Source: Mesorhizobium sp. M8A.F.Ca.ET.218.01.1.1
GTDB taxonomy: Bacteria; Pseudomonadota; Alphaproteobacteria; Rhizobiales; Rhizobiaceae
DNA: 64,000 bases
Reading direction: 5' to 3'
Assembly (NCBI RefSeq): GCF_004791165.1
Contig: NZ_SRUZ01000003.1
Location: forward strand, 868,001 to 932,000
Shown in pieces: positions 29,510-39,400 of this stretch. Numbering within the stretch: position 1 is the stretch's first letter; each line of letters opens with the position of its first letter. The notes beneath the pieces were generated by a model. It was not told where the DNA came from. It searched no databases and saw nothing but the letters and a program-made list of their open reading frames with translations. The translations under genes were made by a program, and so were the position numbers.

Positions 29510-30073
29510 ATGGCACAGGAACGTAGGGAAGGCGGCCGCGGCCGCGAGCGTGAAGAGCGCGATGACGGCATGGTGGACAAGCTGGTCCACATCAATCGCG
29601 TCGCCAAGGTCGTCAAGGGTGGCCGCCGCTTCGGCTTCGCCGCGCTCGTCGTCGTCGGCGACCAGAAGGGCCGCGTCGGCTTCGGTCATGGCAAGGCGCG
29701 CGAAGTGCCGGAAGCCATCCGCAAGGCGACTGAATCGGCCAAGCGCGACATGATCTTCGTGCCGCTGCGCTCGGGCCGCACGCTGCATCACGACGTCGAA
29801 GGACGCTGGGGTGCGGGCCGCGTGCTGCTGCGCGCCGCCAAGCAGGGTACCGGCATCATCGCCGGCGGCCCGATGCGCGCTGTCTTCGAGACGCTCGGCA
29901 TGCATGACGTGGTCGCCAAGTCGATGGGGTCGTCGAACCCCTACAACATGGTTCGCGCCACCTTCGACGCGCTGAAGAGCCAGATGCATCCCAAGGATGT
30001 GGCTGCCGCGCGCGGCATCAAGTATTCGACCCTTCAGGCCCGCCGCGGCACCGCCGTTGCGGCTGAAGAATAG
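29510..30073 (+). CDS. rpsE: 30S ribosomal protein S5
   Basis: A 187-residue S5. A charged leader ([20 protein letters not shown]) is followed by the double-stranded RNA-binding domain ([40 protein letters not shown]) and the C-terminal domain with [20 protein letters not shown]. The GGRRFGF loop, where spectinomycin resistance changes arise, has the wild-type sequence. ATG 29510 was chosen; the open frame continues into rplR, but that part is a shadow. Confidence 0.97.
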   Translation: MAQERREGGRGREREERDDGMVDKLVHINRVAKVVKGGRRFGFAALVVVGDQKGRVGFGHGKAREVPEAIRKATESAKRDMIFVPLRSGRTLHHDVEGRWGAGRVLLRAAKQGTGIIAGGPMRAVFETLGMHDVVAKSMGSSNPYNMVRATFDALKSQMHPKDVAAARGIKYSTLQARRGTAVAAEE

Positions 30074-30097
30074 TCGATCTGACCAGGGATTTTGACC

Positions 30098-30295
30098 ATG
30101 GCCAAGAAAGCAACCAAGACCATCACCGTTGAGCAGATCGGTTCGCCGATCCGCCGCCCGAAGGAACAGCGCGCGACGCTGGTCGGCCTCGGCCTCAACA
30201 AGATGCACAAGCAGCGCACGCTGGAAGATACGCCCTCCGTGCGCGGCATGATCGCCGCCGTCCAGCATCTCGTCCGCGTTGTGGACGAGGGCTGA
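30098..30295 (+). CDS. rpmD: 50S ribosomal protein L30
   Basis: A 65-residue L30: [40 protein letters not shown], then [15 protein letters not shown]. Small alpha/beta protein of the 50S subunit that is absent from some bacteria. ATG 30098 is preferred over an ATG two codons upstream because MAKKATKT is the family start. It lies 24 bases after rpsE and 22 before rplO. Confidence 0.96.
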   Translation: MAKKATKTITVEQIGSPIRRPKEQRATLVGLGLNKMHKQRTLEDTPSVRGMIAAVQHLVRVVDEG

Positions 30296-30317
30296 GCCAA
30301 AGCGCAGGAGAAGCAAG

Positions 30318-30791
30318 ATGAAACTCAACGATCTGCGTGACAAGGACGGCGCGACGCACTCCAAGAAGCGTCTCGGCCGCGGTATCGGCTCCGGTTCGGG
30401 CAAGACCGCCGGTCGCGGCGTCAAGGGCCAGAAGGCGCGCTCCGGCGTTGCCGTCAACGGCTTCGAGGGTGGCCAGATGCCGCTTTACAGGCGCCTGCCG
30501 AAGCGTGGCTTCAACAACATCTTCGCCAAGAGCTTCGTTGTCGTCTCGCTGGCCCGCATCCAGGAAGCCGTCGATGCCAAGAAGCTCGACGCCAAGGCGA
30601 CCGTGACGGCCGAGGCGCTTGTCGCCGCCGGCGTCATCCGTCGCGTCAAGGATGGCGTGCGCGTGCTGTCCGATGGCGAACTCAAGGCCAAGCTCGCCTT
30701 CGACGTCGCTGGCGCCTCCAAGGCCGCGATCGAGAAGATCGAAAAGGCCGGTGGGTCGGTCAAGCTGCCGGAAAAGGCAGCTGCCGAGTAA
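30318..30791 (+). CDS. rplO: 50S ribosomal protein L15
   Basis: A 157-residue L15. The glycine/arginine-rich extended N-terminus ([20 protein letters not shown], about residues 17-36) threads into 23S rRNA, and the globular domain follows ([20 protein letters not shown]). AGGAGAAGC precedes ATG 30318. It is followed by a 193-base gap with a strong hairpin before secY. Confidence 0.97.
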   Translation: MKLNDLRDKDGATHSKKRLGRGIGSGSGKTAGRGVKGQKARSGVAVNGFEGGQMPLYRRLPKRGFNNIFAKSFVVVSLARIQEAVDAKKLDAKATVTAEALVAAGVIRRVKDGVRVLSDGELKAKLAFDVAGASKAAIEKIEKAGGSVKLPEKAAAE

Positions 30792-30864
30792 CGGCAATTT
30801 GAAGCGCGGTCGGCAAGAGTGGCATCCGTTTTTGCTTTCGATCGCGCTTTGATCTGCTCAATTT

Positions 30865-30888
30865 AGCGGCCGCGTCAACGCGGCCGCT
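30865..30888 (+). promoter_or_regulatory. Perfect 10-bp hairpin between rplO and secY
   Basis: AGCGGCCGCG-TCAA-CGCGGCCGCT is a perfect stem with a tetraloop, followed by TTGCATGTTT, which is too broken to be a clean terminator tract. It may reduce read-through or protect the mRNA end, lowering secY relative to ribosomal proteins (inference). Nothing else is seen in the rest of the 30792-30984 gap. Confidence 0.45.
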
Positions 30889-30984
30889 TGCATGTTTACA
30901 GCCCGGAGCTTATCTCGTGAGCTTCGGTGAAACGCACCGCCTGACCTCACGGGCCATCAAGCGTTACCAAGCGGAGAATCAGGC

Positions 30985-32325
30985 ATGGCTTCGGCTGCTG
31001 AACAACTAGCCTCGAATCTGAATTTCTCGGCCTTCGCCAAGGCGGAGGACCTGAAGAAACGCATCTGGTTCACCATCGGCGCGTTGCTCGTCTATCGCCT
31101 CGGCACCTACATCCCGCTTCCCGGCATCAATCCCGATGCCTTCGCCCAGGCCTTCTCCTCGCAGAGCAAGGGCGTGCTCGGCATGTTCAACATGTTCGCC
31201 GGCGGCGCCGTGCAGCGCATGGCGATCTTTGCGCTTGGCATCATGCCCTACATCTCCGCCTCCATCATCATGCAGTTGATGACATCGGTCATTCCCTCGC
31301 TGGAAGCGCTGAAGAAGGAAGGCGAGCAGGGCCGCAAGGTCATCAACCAGTACACGCGCTACGGCACCGTGCTGCTGGCGCTGGTGCAGGCCTACGGCAT
31401 TTCGGTGGGGCTGGAGAACGGCAACGGCATCGTCAGCGACCCCGGCATGTTCTTCCGCATCTCCACCGTCGTCACGCTTGTCGGCGGCACCATGTTCCTG
31501 ATGTGGCTCGGCGAGCAGATCACCGCGCGCGGCATCGGTAACGGTATCTCGCTCATCATTTTCTCCGGCATCGTCGCTGGTCTTCCGCACGCCATTTCCG
31601 GCACGCTGGAGCTCGGCCGCACCGGCGCCCTGTCGACCGGCCTGATCCTGGCGATCATCGTGCTGGCCATCGTCGTGATCGCGCTCATCGTCTTTTTCGA
31701 GCGCGCCCAGCGCCGCCTGCTGATCCAGTATCCGAAGCGCCAGGTCGGCAACCGCATGTTCCAGGGCGATACCTCGCATTTGCCGCTCAAGCTCAACACG
31801 TCGGGCGTCATCCCGCCGATCTTCGCGTCGTCGCTGCTGCTGCTGCCGGCCACCGTCGCCGGCTTTTCGCAGACGACCAACATGCCGGCCTGGGCGAGCA
31901 CCATCCTGGCCTCGCTCGGCCACGGCCAGCCGCTCTACATGGCATTCTACGCGGCGATGATCGTGTTCTTCGCCTTCTTCTACACTGCGATTGTCTTCAA
32001 CCCGAAGGACACCGCCGACCAGCTCAAGAAGCATTCGGGCTTCATCCCGGGCTATCGCCCGGGCGAGCGCACCGCCGATTACATCGATTACGTTCTCACC
32101 CGCATCACCGTCGTCGGCGCCATCTATCTGGTGCTGGTGTGCCTGCTGCCGGAGTTCCTGATCTCGGCGACTGGCGTACCATTCTACCTTGGTGGCACAT
32201 CGCTTCTGATCGTGGTCAGTGTCACGCTCGATACGGTTGCGCAGATTCAGGGTCACCTGATCGCGCACCAGTATGAAGGCCTGATCAAGAAGTCGAAGCT
32301 GCGCGGGGGGAAGAAAGCCAGATGA
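30985..32325 (+). CDS. secY: Preprotein translocase channel subunit SecY
   Basis: A 446-residue inner-membrane channel with ten predicted membrane helices. Landmarks: the start of helix 1 ([20 protein letters not shown]), the plug region after it (residues about 50-70), TM2 ([15 protein letters not shown]), the basic cytosolic loops that bind SecA or the ribosome ([13 protein letters not shown], and [18 protein letters not shown]), and the conserved tail [20 protein letters not shown]. It pairs with SecE (1972). adk overlaps its stop by 4 bases (ATGA). Confidence 0.98.
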   Translation: MASAAEQLASNLNFSAFAKAEDLKKRIWFTIGALLVYRLGTYIPLPGINPDAFAQAFSSQSKGVLGMFNMFAGGAVQRMAIFALGIMPYISASIIMQLMTSVIPSLEALKKEGEQGRKVINQYTRYGTVLLALVQAYGISVGLENGNGIVSDPGMFFRISTVVTLVGGTMFLMWLGEQITARGIGNGISLIIFSGIVAGLPHAISGTLELGRTGALSTGLILAIIVLAIVVIALIVFFERAQRRLLIQYPKRQVGNRMFQGDTSHLPLKLNTSGVIPPIFASSLLLLPATVAGFSQTTNMPAWASTILASLGHGQPLYMAFYAAMIVFFAFFYTAIVFNPKDTADQLKKHSGFIPGYRPGERTADYIDYVLTRITVVGAIYLVLVCLLPEFLISATGVPFYLGGTSLLIVVSVTLDTVAQIQGHLIAHQYEGLIKKSKLRGGKKAR

Positions 32326-32918
32326 GGTTGATTTTGCTTGGGCCGCCGGGGGCGGGCAAGGGGACACAAGCACAAAGACTGGTAGAAAAACACGGCATTC
32401 CCCAGCTCTCGACGGGTGACATGCTGCGTGCCGCCGTCCAGGCGGGTACCGAGGTCGGCAAGCGCGCCAAGGCGGTGATGGATGCTGGAGAACTGGTATC
32501 CGACGCCATCGTCAACGCCATCGTCGCAGAACGTATCGATCAGGCCGACTGCGCCAAGGGGTTCATCCTCGACGGCTACCCGCGTACGCTTGTGCAGGCC
32601 GATGCGGTTGAATCGATGCTCTCGGAGCGCAGCATTGGTCTCGATACGGTTATCGAACTGGTCGTCGATGACAGGGCTTTGGTCGGCCGCATCGTCAAGC
32701 GCGCCGATGATGCCAAGGCCGCCGGCCAGCCGGTGCGCAAGGACGACAATCCCGCTGTGTTCGAAGAGCGCCTGCGGGAGTACTACAAGAAGACCGCTCC
32801 GCTGACCGGCTACTACTATGCCAAGGGCAAGCTCAAGACTGTGGACGGCATGGCCAGTATCGACGCGGTGACCGCCGAGATCGAGACCGTGCTCGCCGCG
32901 GCCGCAAAGGCGCGGTAA
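32322..32918 (+). CDS. adk: Adenylate kinase (short-LID form)
   Basis: A 198-residue kinase interconverting AMP, ADP and ATP. The P-loop is [18 protein letters not shown] (about residues 3-20), the AMP-binding part [13 protein letters not shown], and the Asp-Gly-Tyr-Pro-Arg motif (FILDGYPRT) follows. The LID is the short version ([20 protein letters not shown]), without the four-cysteine zinc insert of long forms. It is coupled to secY by a 4-base overlap. Adk between secY and rpsM, without infA and rpmJ, is the usual rhizobial arrangement. Confidence 0.97.
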   Translation: MRLILLGPPGAGKGTQAQRLVEKHGIPQLSTGDMLRAAVQAGTEVGKRAKAVMDAGELVSDAIVNAIVAERIDQADCAKGFILDGYPRTLVQADAVESMLSERSIGLDTVIELVVDDRALVGRIVKRADDAKAAGQPVRKDDNPAVFEERLREYYKKTAPLTGYYYAKGKLKTVDGMASIDAVTAEIETVLAAAAKAR

Positions 32919-33135
32919 GGGAATTTAAAGATTAAGCTTGACGGAGACGGTTCGCTGCGGTATGGCGGCCCGTCTTCCTATCAGGTGCGCACTTTGCTTG
33001 TCCGCAAGGGCAAGGCAGTCGCTTTGAACTGGAAACTCCCGCAAGGGCCGGCCTCCACCGGACGCGGGGCAATTTGAACAGCGCCGGGATCTGCCTTGTT
33101 TAAGGTCGTCCGGTCCACATGGAGAAGAGAAGAAC

Positions 33136-33504
33136 ATGGCTCGTATAGCCGGCGTCAACATTCCGACCAACAAGCGCGTCGTCATCGCGCTTCAGTACAT
33201 TCACGGCATTGGCAAGAAGTTCGCCCAGGAGATCGTCGACAAAGTCGGCATCCCCGCCGAGCGCCGCGTCAACCAGCTGACCGACGCGGAAGTGCTGCAG
33301 ATCCGCGAGACCATCGACCGCGATTACCAGGTCGAAGGCGACCTGCGTCGCGAAGTGTCGATGAACATCAAGCGTCTGATGGACCTCGGCTGCTACCGCG
33401 GCCTGCGTCACCGCCGCTCGCTGCCGGTTCGCGGTCAGCGCACCCATACCAATGCACGTACCCGCAAGGGCCCGGCCAAGTCGATTGCCGGCAAGAAGAA
33501 GTAA
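33136..33504 (+). CDS. rpsM: 30S ribosomal protein S13
   Basis: A 122-residue S13 that bridges to L5 and contacts P-site t[23 protein letters not shown] is the family start, and the C-terminal basic tail [20 protein letters not shown] and [14 protein letters not shown] is complete. GGAGAAGAGAAG precedes ATG 33136. It opens the alpha operon, 217 bases after adk. It is separated from rpsK by a 160-base gap that holds a large inverted octamer repeat. Confidence 0.97.
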   Translation: MARIAGVNIPTNKRVVIALQYIHGIGKKFAQEIVDKVGIPAERRVNQLTDAEVLQIRETIDRDYQVEGDLRREVSMNIKRLMDLGCYRGLRHRRSLPVRGQRTHTNARTRKGPAKSIAGKKK

Positions 33505-33509
33505 TTTTT

Positions 33510-33608
33510 AGGGGAATAAGGGAGTAGGGGAGTAAGGCAGTAGGGAATGCCCGTCGATCGGGTCGCATTTTTCCCTACTCCCTTACTGCCCTATTCCCCT
33601 ACTCCCTT
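33510..33608. repeat. Inverted array of AGGGGAAT/AGGGAGTA-type octamers
   Basis: The left arm (33510-33549) reads as five octamers AGGGGAAT, AAGGGAGT, AGGGGAGT, AAGGCAGT, AGGGAATG. The right arm (33569-33608), read on the other strand, gives AAGGGAGT, AGGGGAAT, AGGGCAGT, AAGGGAGT, AGGGAAAA. The arms are therefore about 40 bp each and nearly complementary, around a 19-base spacer that itself contains CCCG...CGGG. The unit is purine-only on one strand except for scattered C and T. Runs of this kind (AGTAGGGGAATAGGG) are scattered in rhizobial intergenic DNA. Here one interrupts rpsM-rpsK in an essential operon, where the RNA would form a very stable hairpin. Confidence 0.8.
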
Positions 33609-33664
33609 AGTAAGGTGGAGCCGCTGGCATTACGGCGGTGTAGAGATCAACTGAAAGGACTACC

Positions 33665-34054
33665 ATGGCCAAGGAAGCCGCACGTGTTCGCCGCCGCGAA
33701 CGCAAGAACATCTCGTCGGGCGTTGCCCACGTCAATTCGACCTTCAACAACACGATGATCACCATCACCGACGCGCAGGGCAATTCGATCGCCTGGTCGT
33801 CGGCCGGTGCCCAGGGCTTCAAGGGTTCGCGCAAGTCGACCCCGTTCGCCGCCCAGATGGCTGCCGAGGACGTTGCCAAGAAGGCCCAGGAACACGGCAT
33901 GCGCATGCTCGAAGTCGAGGTCTGCGGACCGGGCTCGGGTCGTGAATCGGCGCTGCGCGCCCTGCAGGCGGCCGGTTTCACCATCACCTCGATCCGTGAT
34001 GTGACGCCGATCCCGCACAATGGCTGCCGCCCGCGCAAGAAGCGCCGCGTCTAA
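33665..34054 (+). CDS. rpsK: 30S ribosomal protein S11
   Basis: A 129-residue S11, normal length. [20 protein letters not shown] near the start and the C-terminal [20 protein letters not shown] are family signatures. It lies on the 30S platform beside S18 and mRNA at the E site. AAAGGACTACC precedes ATG 33665. rpoA follows after 102 bases. Confidence 0.98.
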   Translation: MAKEAARVRRRERKNISSGVAHVNSTFNNTMITITDAQGNSIAWSSAGAQGFKGSRKSTPFAAQMAAEDVAKKAQEHGMRMLEVEVCGPGSGRESALRALQAAGFTITSIRDVTPIPHNGCRPRKKRRV

Positions 34055-34156
34055 CATTATTGAACGCCGCGCGAACGCTTACGAAAGCGTTCCTCCACGG
34101 TATTCCAGGTCGCCCGCCACGATTGGATGGTGGCGGGTCAACGGAAGGAAAGCATC

Positions 34157-35167
34157 ATGATCCAGAAAAATTGGCAGGAACTGATCAAGCCGAACAAGAT
34201 CGAGTTCTCGTCGAAGAAGAAGACCCTGACCACGCTGGTCGCCGAACCGCTCGAGCGTGGCTTTGGTCTTACCCTCGGCAACGCGCTGCGCCGCGTGCTT
34301 CTGTCTTCGCTGCGCGGTGCGGCTGTCACCGCCGTGCAGATCGACGGCGTATTGCATGAATTCTCGTCCATCGCCGGTGTGCGCGAGGACGTGACCGATA
34401 TCGTCTTGAACATCAAGGAAATCGCCATCCGCATGGAAGGCGACGGCCCCAAGCGCATGGTCGTGCGCAAGCAGGGCCCGGGTGCGGTTCTCGCCGGCGA
34501 CATCCAGACGGTTGGCGATGTCGAGATCCTCAACCCCGACCACGTCATCTGCACGCTGGACGAAGGCGCTGAAATCCGCATGGAATTCACCGTCGACACC
34601 GGCAAGGGTTACGTGCCGGCCGAGCGCAATCGCGCCGAGGACGCGCCGATTGGCCTGATCCCGGTCGACAGCCTCTATTCGCCGGTCAAGAAGGTCTCCT
34701 ACAAGGTCGAGAACACCCGTGAGGGGCAGGTTCTCGACTATGACAAGCTGACCATGACCATCGAGACCGATGGCTCGATCTCGGGCGAGGACGCGGTGGC
34801 TTTCGCCGCCCGCATCCTGCAGGACCAGCTTGGCCTGTTCGTCAACTTCGACGAGCCGCAGAAGGAAGTCGCCGCCGAAGCCGTCACCGAGCTCGCCTTC
34901 AACCCGGCGCTGCTCAAGAAGGTCGACGAACTCGAGCTTTCGGTGCGTTCGGCCAACTGCCTGAAGAACGACAACATCGTCTACATCGGCGATCTCATCC
35001 AGAAGACCGAAGCCGAGATGCTGCGCACCCCGAACTTCGGCCGCAAGTCACTGAACGAGATCAAGGAAGTGCTGGCGGCTATGGGCCTGCACCTCGGTAT
35101 GGAAGTGCCGGACTGGCCGCCGGAAAACATCGAAGACCTCGCCAAGCGTTACGAAGACCAATATTGA
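34157..35167 (+). CDS. rpoA: DNA-directed RNA polymerase alpha subunit
   Basis: A 336-residue alpha subunit. The N-terminal domain (1 to about 235; [20 protein letters not shown] then [15 protein letters not shown]) dimerises and assembles polymerase. The C-terminal domain (about 255-325; [25 protein letters not shown]-type loop, [19 protein letters not shown]) binds UP elements and activators. ATG 34157 follows GGAAGGAAAG; an upstream in-frame start at 34127 is unconserved. Confidence 0.98.
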
Positions 35168-35271
35168 GCATGAACTCCAAGGATCGGCGGCGTGAGCCGC
35201 TCGGTCCGACGGTCATGCGGAAAACCATCAGAGGCCGTGGCCTCTTGAACAACTGAAGAAGGAAAAGAGCC

Positions 35272-35700
35272 ATGCGCCACGGTTTCAAAGGCCGCCGCTT
35301 CGCCCGCAGCATAAGCCACCGCAAGTCGATGTTCGCCAACCTGGCGGTGTCGCTGCTCGAGCACGAGCAGATCGTCACCACCTTGCCGAAGGCGAAGGAC
35401 TTGCGTCCGATCGTCGAGAAGCTGGTCACGCTCGGCAAGCGCGGCGACCTGCACGCCCGCCGCCAGGTGATCGCGCAGATCGGCAATGAAGGCGTCGTCA
35501 AGCGCCTGTTCGACACCATCGCCCCGCGCTACGCCACCCGCAACGGCGGCTATCTGCGCATCATGAAGGCAGGCTTCCGTCACGGCGACAATGCCGCGAT
35601 GGCCGTCATCGAGTTCGTCGACCGCGACACCGACGCCAAGGGCGCCGGCGACCGCGCCCGCCTTGAGGCGGAAGGCACGGACGAAGCCGCGGCCGCATAA
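35272..35700 (+). CDS. rplQ: 50S ribosomal protein L17
   Basis: A 142-residue L17. The conserved core ([20 protein letters not shown] to about residue 120; [20 protein letters not shown]) is followed by an acidic alanine-rich tail ([20 protein letters not shown]) typical of alphaproteobacteria. L17 lies at the bottom of the 50S subunit near the tunnel exit. It is the last alpha-operon gene; a strong terminator follows 24 bases downstream. Confidence 0.97.
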   Translation: MRHGFKGRRFARSISHRKSMFANLAVSLLEHEQIVTTLPKAKDLRPIVEKLVTLGKRGDLHARRQVIAQIGNEGVVKRLFDTIAPRYATRNGGYLRIMKAGFRHGDNAAMAVIEFVDRDTDAKGAGDRARLEAEGTDEAAAA

Positions 35701-35724
35701 GGCTTCGTCTTTCCAGATTGAATT

Positions 35725-35748
35725 AAAGGGGCCTGCGGGCCCCTTTTT
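35725..35748 (+). terminator. Intrinsic terminator of the alpha operon
   Basis: AAAGGGGCC-TGC-GGGCCCC followed by TTTTT, 24 bases past the rplQ stop. It is the first clear terminator after the one at 14165, so the str, S10, spc and alpha genes could be read as one very long run. Confidence 0.88.
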
Positions 35749-35881
35749 CATATTCTGTGCGCGCCAAGCCGTGCCCAAAACTATTGATTGGCGCGAAAAT
35801 AATCGGATTTCAGCGGCTTAGCCTTTCATTTTGCACATTCGTCGGGACAATGCGCCCGAACTCGCCTTGGAGGATTCGCGA

Positions 35882-37375
35882 ATGCTCGCCAAAAGACTGT
35901 CCCTTGTTCTGCTTTGCGCCTTCATGGTGTTCGCAGCCGCACCGGCAGTCCGGCAGGCGCTGGCCGAGGACGCCGCCAAGCCCGCCGATCCGGGGCTCTC
36001 CGATGTGCTGACCGACCTGCTGCATGGCGTTGAAGGCGAGAATGCCACTTCAGGCCCGGACAAGCGCGTGCCGTTCGGTCGTGAGGAAGTGCAATTGTCG
36101 TTCGCGCCTCTGGTCAAGCAGACCGCGCCGGCCGTGGTCAATGTCTATGCCTCGCAGACAGCCAAGGTGACATCGCCTTTCGAAGGCGATCCGTTCTTCG
36201 AGGAGTTTTTCGGCCGCGCCCAGCCGCGTGCTCAGTCTTCCCTGGGCTCGGGTGTGCTCGTTGATCCGAGCGGTGTCATCGTCACCAATTTCCACGTCAT
36301 CAAGGACGCCGACGAGGTCAAGGTGGCGACCGCCGATGGCCGTGAATTCGCCAGCAAGGTGATGCTGAAGGACGAAACGCTCGACCTTGCCGTGCTCAAG
36401 ATTGAGTCCGACAAGCCGTTCCCGGTGATCGCCATCGGCGATTCCGACGCGCTCGAAGTCGGCGACCTGGTGCTGGCCATCGGCAATCCCTTCGGCGTCG
36501 GCCAGACCACCACCAGCGGCATCGTTTCCGCCCTTGCGCGCAGCCATATAGGCGTCTCGGACTCGGGCTATTTCATCCAGACCGACGCCGCCATCAATCC
36601 CGGTAATTCCGGCGGCGCGCTGATCAACATGGGCGGCCAACTGGTCGGCATCAACACCGCCATCTACAGCCGCAGCGGCGGCTCGATCGGTATCGGCTTT
36701 GCGATCCCAGCCAACATGGTGCGGGCTTTCGCCGACGCCGCCAAGGCCGGCCTCGATTTCTTCGAACGGCCCTATATCGGCGCCGAGTTCGAAGCAGTGA
36801 CACCGCAGATCGCGGAATCGCTCGGCATGGAAAAGCCGACCGGGGCGCTGGTCTCGTCCGTCGACGCGGCAGGCCCCGCCGGCAAGGCAGGACTGAAGCC
36901 GGGCGATGTCGTGCTGCAGATCAATGGCAAGCCGGTCGAGAGCATCGAGGCGCTCGACTATCGCATGGCGACGCTGTCGATCGGCACCAAGGCGAATTTC
37001 GCGATCCTGACCAAGGGCCAGCAGGCAGCGATGGATATCGCGCTGGAGCGGGCGCCGGAGGGTGCGAAAGCCTCGGAGGTGACGCTGCATGGCCGCAGCC
37101 CGTTCTCGGGCGCCAAGGTCTCGGAACTGTCGCCGCGGCTTGCCCAGAAGCTCGGCCTGCGCACGGACCTCAAGGGCGTGACGGTGATCGACATCAACCG
37201 TGATTCGCCGGCCGCCGATTTCGGTTTCCAGCCGGGCGACGTCGTGCGCGAGGTCAACGGCACCAGCATCGACACCGCCGCAACGCTGGCGCAGGTAGCC
37301 CAGCAGGATACGCGCTGGTGGCGCTTTACCGTCGAGCGCGGCGGGCAGATACTGCGCCAGGTGTTGCGTTACTGA
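35882..37375 (+). CDS. Periplasmic serine protease, DegP/DegQ (HtrA) family
   Basis: A 497-residue exported protease/chaperone. A signal peptide (residues 1-28: KRLSLVLLCAFMVFAAAPAV, cleavage near QALA-ED) is followed by the trypsin-like domain with the triad His in VTNFHVIKDA, Asp in LDLAVLKIE and Ser in NPGNSGGALINM. Two PDZ domains follow (about 275-375 and 395-490; KAGLKPGDVVLQINGKPV, SPAADFGFQPGDVVREVNG). It degrades or refolds damaged envelope proteins. ATG 35882 was chosen because GGAGG lies 8 bases before it and the signal peptide starts there. The rplQ terminator separates it from the alpha operon. rarA follows after 40 bases. Confidence 0.95.
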   Translation: MLAKRLSLVLLCAFMVFAAAPAVRQALAEDAAKPADPGLSDVLTDLLHGVEGENATSGPDKRVPFGREEVQLSFAPLVKQTAPAVVNVYASQTAKVTSPFEGDPFFEEFFGRAQPRAQSSLGSGVLVDPSGVIVTNFHVIKDADEVKVATADGREFASKVMLKDETLDLAVLKIESDKPFPVIAIGDSDALEVGDLVLAIGNPFGVGQTTTSGIVSALARSHIGVSDSGYFIQTDAAINPGNSGGALINMGGQLVGINTAIYSRSGGSIGIGFAIPANMVRAFADAAKAGLDFFERPYIGAEFEAVTPQIAESLGMEKPTGALVSSVDAAGPAGKAGLKPGDVVLQINGKPVESIEALDYRMATLSIGTKANFAILTKGQQAAMDIALERAPEGAKASEVTLHGRSPFSGAKVSELSPRLAQKLGLRTDLKGVTVIDINRDSPAADFGFQPGDVVREVNGTSIDTAATLAQVAQQDTRWWRFTVERGGQILRQVLRY

Positions 37376-37415
37376 GTTCGATCTGAAGGATCGCGCTCCA
37401 AACTAAAAGAAGTGC

Positions 37416-38723
37416 ATGGCCGATCTGTTCAGTGTCGATGAACCGGAAAAGGTGCCGCCCGGGCGGCCGCTGGCCGACAGGCTGCGGCCGAAAAACCTTG
37501 GCGAGGTCGTCGGCCAGGAGCATCTGACGGGTCCCGATGGCGCGCTGACCCGGCTGATCGGTTCCGGTTCGCTGGGGTCGATGATCTTCTGGGGTCCGCC
37601 CGGCACCGGCAAGACCACGGTGGCAAGGCTGCTTGCCGGCGAAACCAGTCTTGCGTTCGAGCAGATATCGGCCGTGTTTTCCGGCGTCGCCGATCTGAAG
37701 AAAGTGTTCGAGGCGGCCAAGCTGCGCCGCGCCAACGGGCGCCAGACGCTGCTTTTCGTCGACGAGATTCACCGCTTCAACCGTGCCCAGCAGGACTCTT
37801 TCCTCCCCGTCATGGAGGACGGGACGGTGGTCCTGGTCGGCGCCACCACCGAAAACCCATCCTTCGAACTCAACGCGGCCTTGTTGTCGCGCGCGCGGGT
37901 CATGGTCTTTCATTCGCTCGGCGAAGACAGCATCGCCAAGCTGATGATAAGGGCGGAGGAGACGGAGGGTAGGGCGCTGCCGCTCGATGACGAGGCGCGG
38001 GCGATGCTGATCCGCATGAGCGATGGCGACGGACGCGCATCGCTGACATTGGCCGAGGAAGTCTGGCGTGCAGCCAAGCCTGGCGAGATATTCGATCCCG
38101 AAGGGCTGCAGCGCATCGTCCAGCGCCGTGCGCCAATCTACGACAAGGGCCAGGATGGCCATTACAATCTGATCTCGGCGCTGCACAAGTCGGTGCGCGG
38201 CTCGGATCCGGATGCCGCGCTCTACTATCTGGCGCGCATGTTCGATGCCGGCGAGGATCCGCTCTATCTTGGCCGCCGGCTGGTGCGTATGGCGATGGAG
38301 GACATCGGGCTGGCCGATCCGCAGGCACTGGTCGTCGCCAACGCCGCCAAGGATGCCTATGACTATCTCGGCTCTCCCGAGGGCGAGCTCGCTTTCGCCG
38401 AGGCCACCGTCTATCTCGCCACCGCGCCGAAATCCAACGCCGTCTATACGGCCTTCAAGGCAGCCACGCGGGCCGCGAAGGAACATGGCTCGCTGCTGCC
38501 GCCCAAGCATATCCTCAACGCGCCGACCAAGCTGATGAAAGAGGAGGATTACGGCGCCGGCTACCGTTACGACCATGATGAGCCGGACGCCTTTTCAGGC
38601 CAGGACTATTTTCCCGAAAAAATGGGTCGACAGACCTTCTACGATCCGCCCGAACGTGGTTTCGAGCGCGATATCAGGAAGCGGCTCGACTACTGGGCAA
38701 AGCTGCGCAAAGAGCGGGAATAG
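37416..38723 (+). CDS. rarA: Replication-associated recombination protein A (RarA/MgsA)
   Basis: A 435-residue AAA+ ATPase of the clamp-loader subgroup. It starts with the family segment RPLADRLRPKNLGEVVGQEH, then Walker A FWGPPGTGKTTVARLL, Walker B LLFVDEIHRFNRAQQD, sensor 1 GATTENPSFELNAALLSR, and the C-terminal tetramerisation region (YLARMFDAGEDPLYLGRRLV). RarA opens DNA ends at stalled forks and works with SSB. The 40-base gap suggests cotranscription with the protease. The common neighbour crcB-rluC lies further downstream. Confidence 0.95.
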   Translation: MADLFSVDEPEKVPPGRPLADRLRPKNLGEVVGQEHLTGPDGALTRLIGSGSLGSMIFWGPPGTGKTTVARLLAGETSLAFEQISAVFSGVADLKKVFEAAKLRRANGRQTLLFVDEIHRFNRAQQDSFLPVMEDGTVVLVGATTENPSFELNAALLSRARVMVFHSLGEDSIAKLMIRAEETEGRALPLDDEARAMLIRMSDGDGRASLTLAEEVWRAAKPGEIFDPEGLQRIVQRRAPIYDKGQDGHYNLISALHKSVRGSDPDAALYYLARMFDAGEDPLYLGRRLVRMAMEDIGLADPQALVVANAAKDAYDYLGSPEGELAFAEATVYLATAPKSNAVYTAFKAATRAAKEHGSLLPPKHILNAPTKLMKEEDYGAGYRYDHDEPDAFSGQDYFPEKMGRQTFYDPPERGFERDIRKRLDYWAKLRKERE

Positions 38724-38728
38724 CCGGT

Positions 38729-39400
38729 TTGCGGAGTCCGGTGGCCTTGGCGGTGCGAAACGAGGCCTCGCCCTGGGGGATTTCCACTTCGGTTCTCCTG
38801 CACGCGCTGCTCGCCGCCACGGTTATGTTGATACCACTGCAGAAGCCCCCGAACCGGCGTGAGGAGGAGGAGCGCGTGTCGGTCGCCATCCTGACGCCAC
38901 AGCAGTTCGAGGCTTCGACAAGACCCCCTTCACCGCCCGCCGAGGCGCCCGGCGCGCCCATACCCGCGGCCCCTGCGCCGACGCCAAGCGCTCCCCGGTC
39001 TCCCGTCGCGCCGGCCATGATTCACCCGACGCGGATGCTGTCGGCCAAGACGCTCGCCGATCCGCGCAGCAAGCAGGCCCGCGCCGATCTCGAGACCTTC
39101 GCGTCCGACGAGCGCATGGTGCAGCTTTGCAATCTGGAGGCCATGGATCAGATCCGCCAATGGCGCGCGGATTTCCAGCCGGAGCGGGTGGTGCCCTATG
39201 CAACCGCCGAGGAAAAGATCACCGGCACGACGATCGCCGCCGATGGTGCGGCTTTTCGCAGCGGTAAAAACTGGTACGGCCTGAAGTTCAAATGCCAACT
39301 CGCGCAGGACGGCGAAAGCGTCATCGGCTTTGAGTTTCTGGTCGGCGATCCCGTGGCCAGGGATAGATGGAACGAGCTTGGCTTGCCGGCGGTGCATTGA
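38729..39400 (+). CDS. DUF930-domain protein with TonB-like membrane anchor
   Basis: A 223-residue protein. One N-terminal membrane segment (about residues 18-32, LLHALLAATVMLIPL) is followed by a proline/alanine-rich linker (about 60-95, RPPSPPAEAPGAPIPAAPAP). The C-terminal domain (about 110-223) contains ERMVQLCNLEAMDQIRQW and two cysteines, matching the rhizobial DUF930 family of unknown function. The design (anchor, Pro-rich span, periplasmic domain) resembles TonB, but no TonB C-terminal motif is present. The start is uncertain: TTG 38729, or GTG 38741 with GGAG just upstream. It lies 5 bases after rarA. Confidence 0.8.
   Translation: MRSPVALAVRNEASPWGISTSVLLHALLAATVMLIPLQKPPNRREEEERVSVAILTPQQFEASTRPPSPPAEAPGAPIPAAPAPTPSAPRSPVAPAMIHPTRMLSAKTLADPRSKQARADLETFASDERMVQLCNLEAMDQIRQWRADFQPERVVPYATAEEKITGTTIAADGAAFRSGKNWYGLKFKCQLAQDGESVIGFEFLVGDPVARDRWNELGLPAVH

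Noticed and set aside
33510..33608. Octamer array considered as CRISPR
   Set aside because: Units are 8 bases without spacers and the two halves are inverted, so it is a palindromic repeat and not a CRISPR array.
38729..39400. Calling the DUF930 protein TonB
   Set aside because: It has an anchor and proline-rich linker but lacks the TonB C-terminal signature, and no ExbB/ExbD genes are near.
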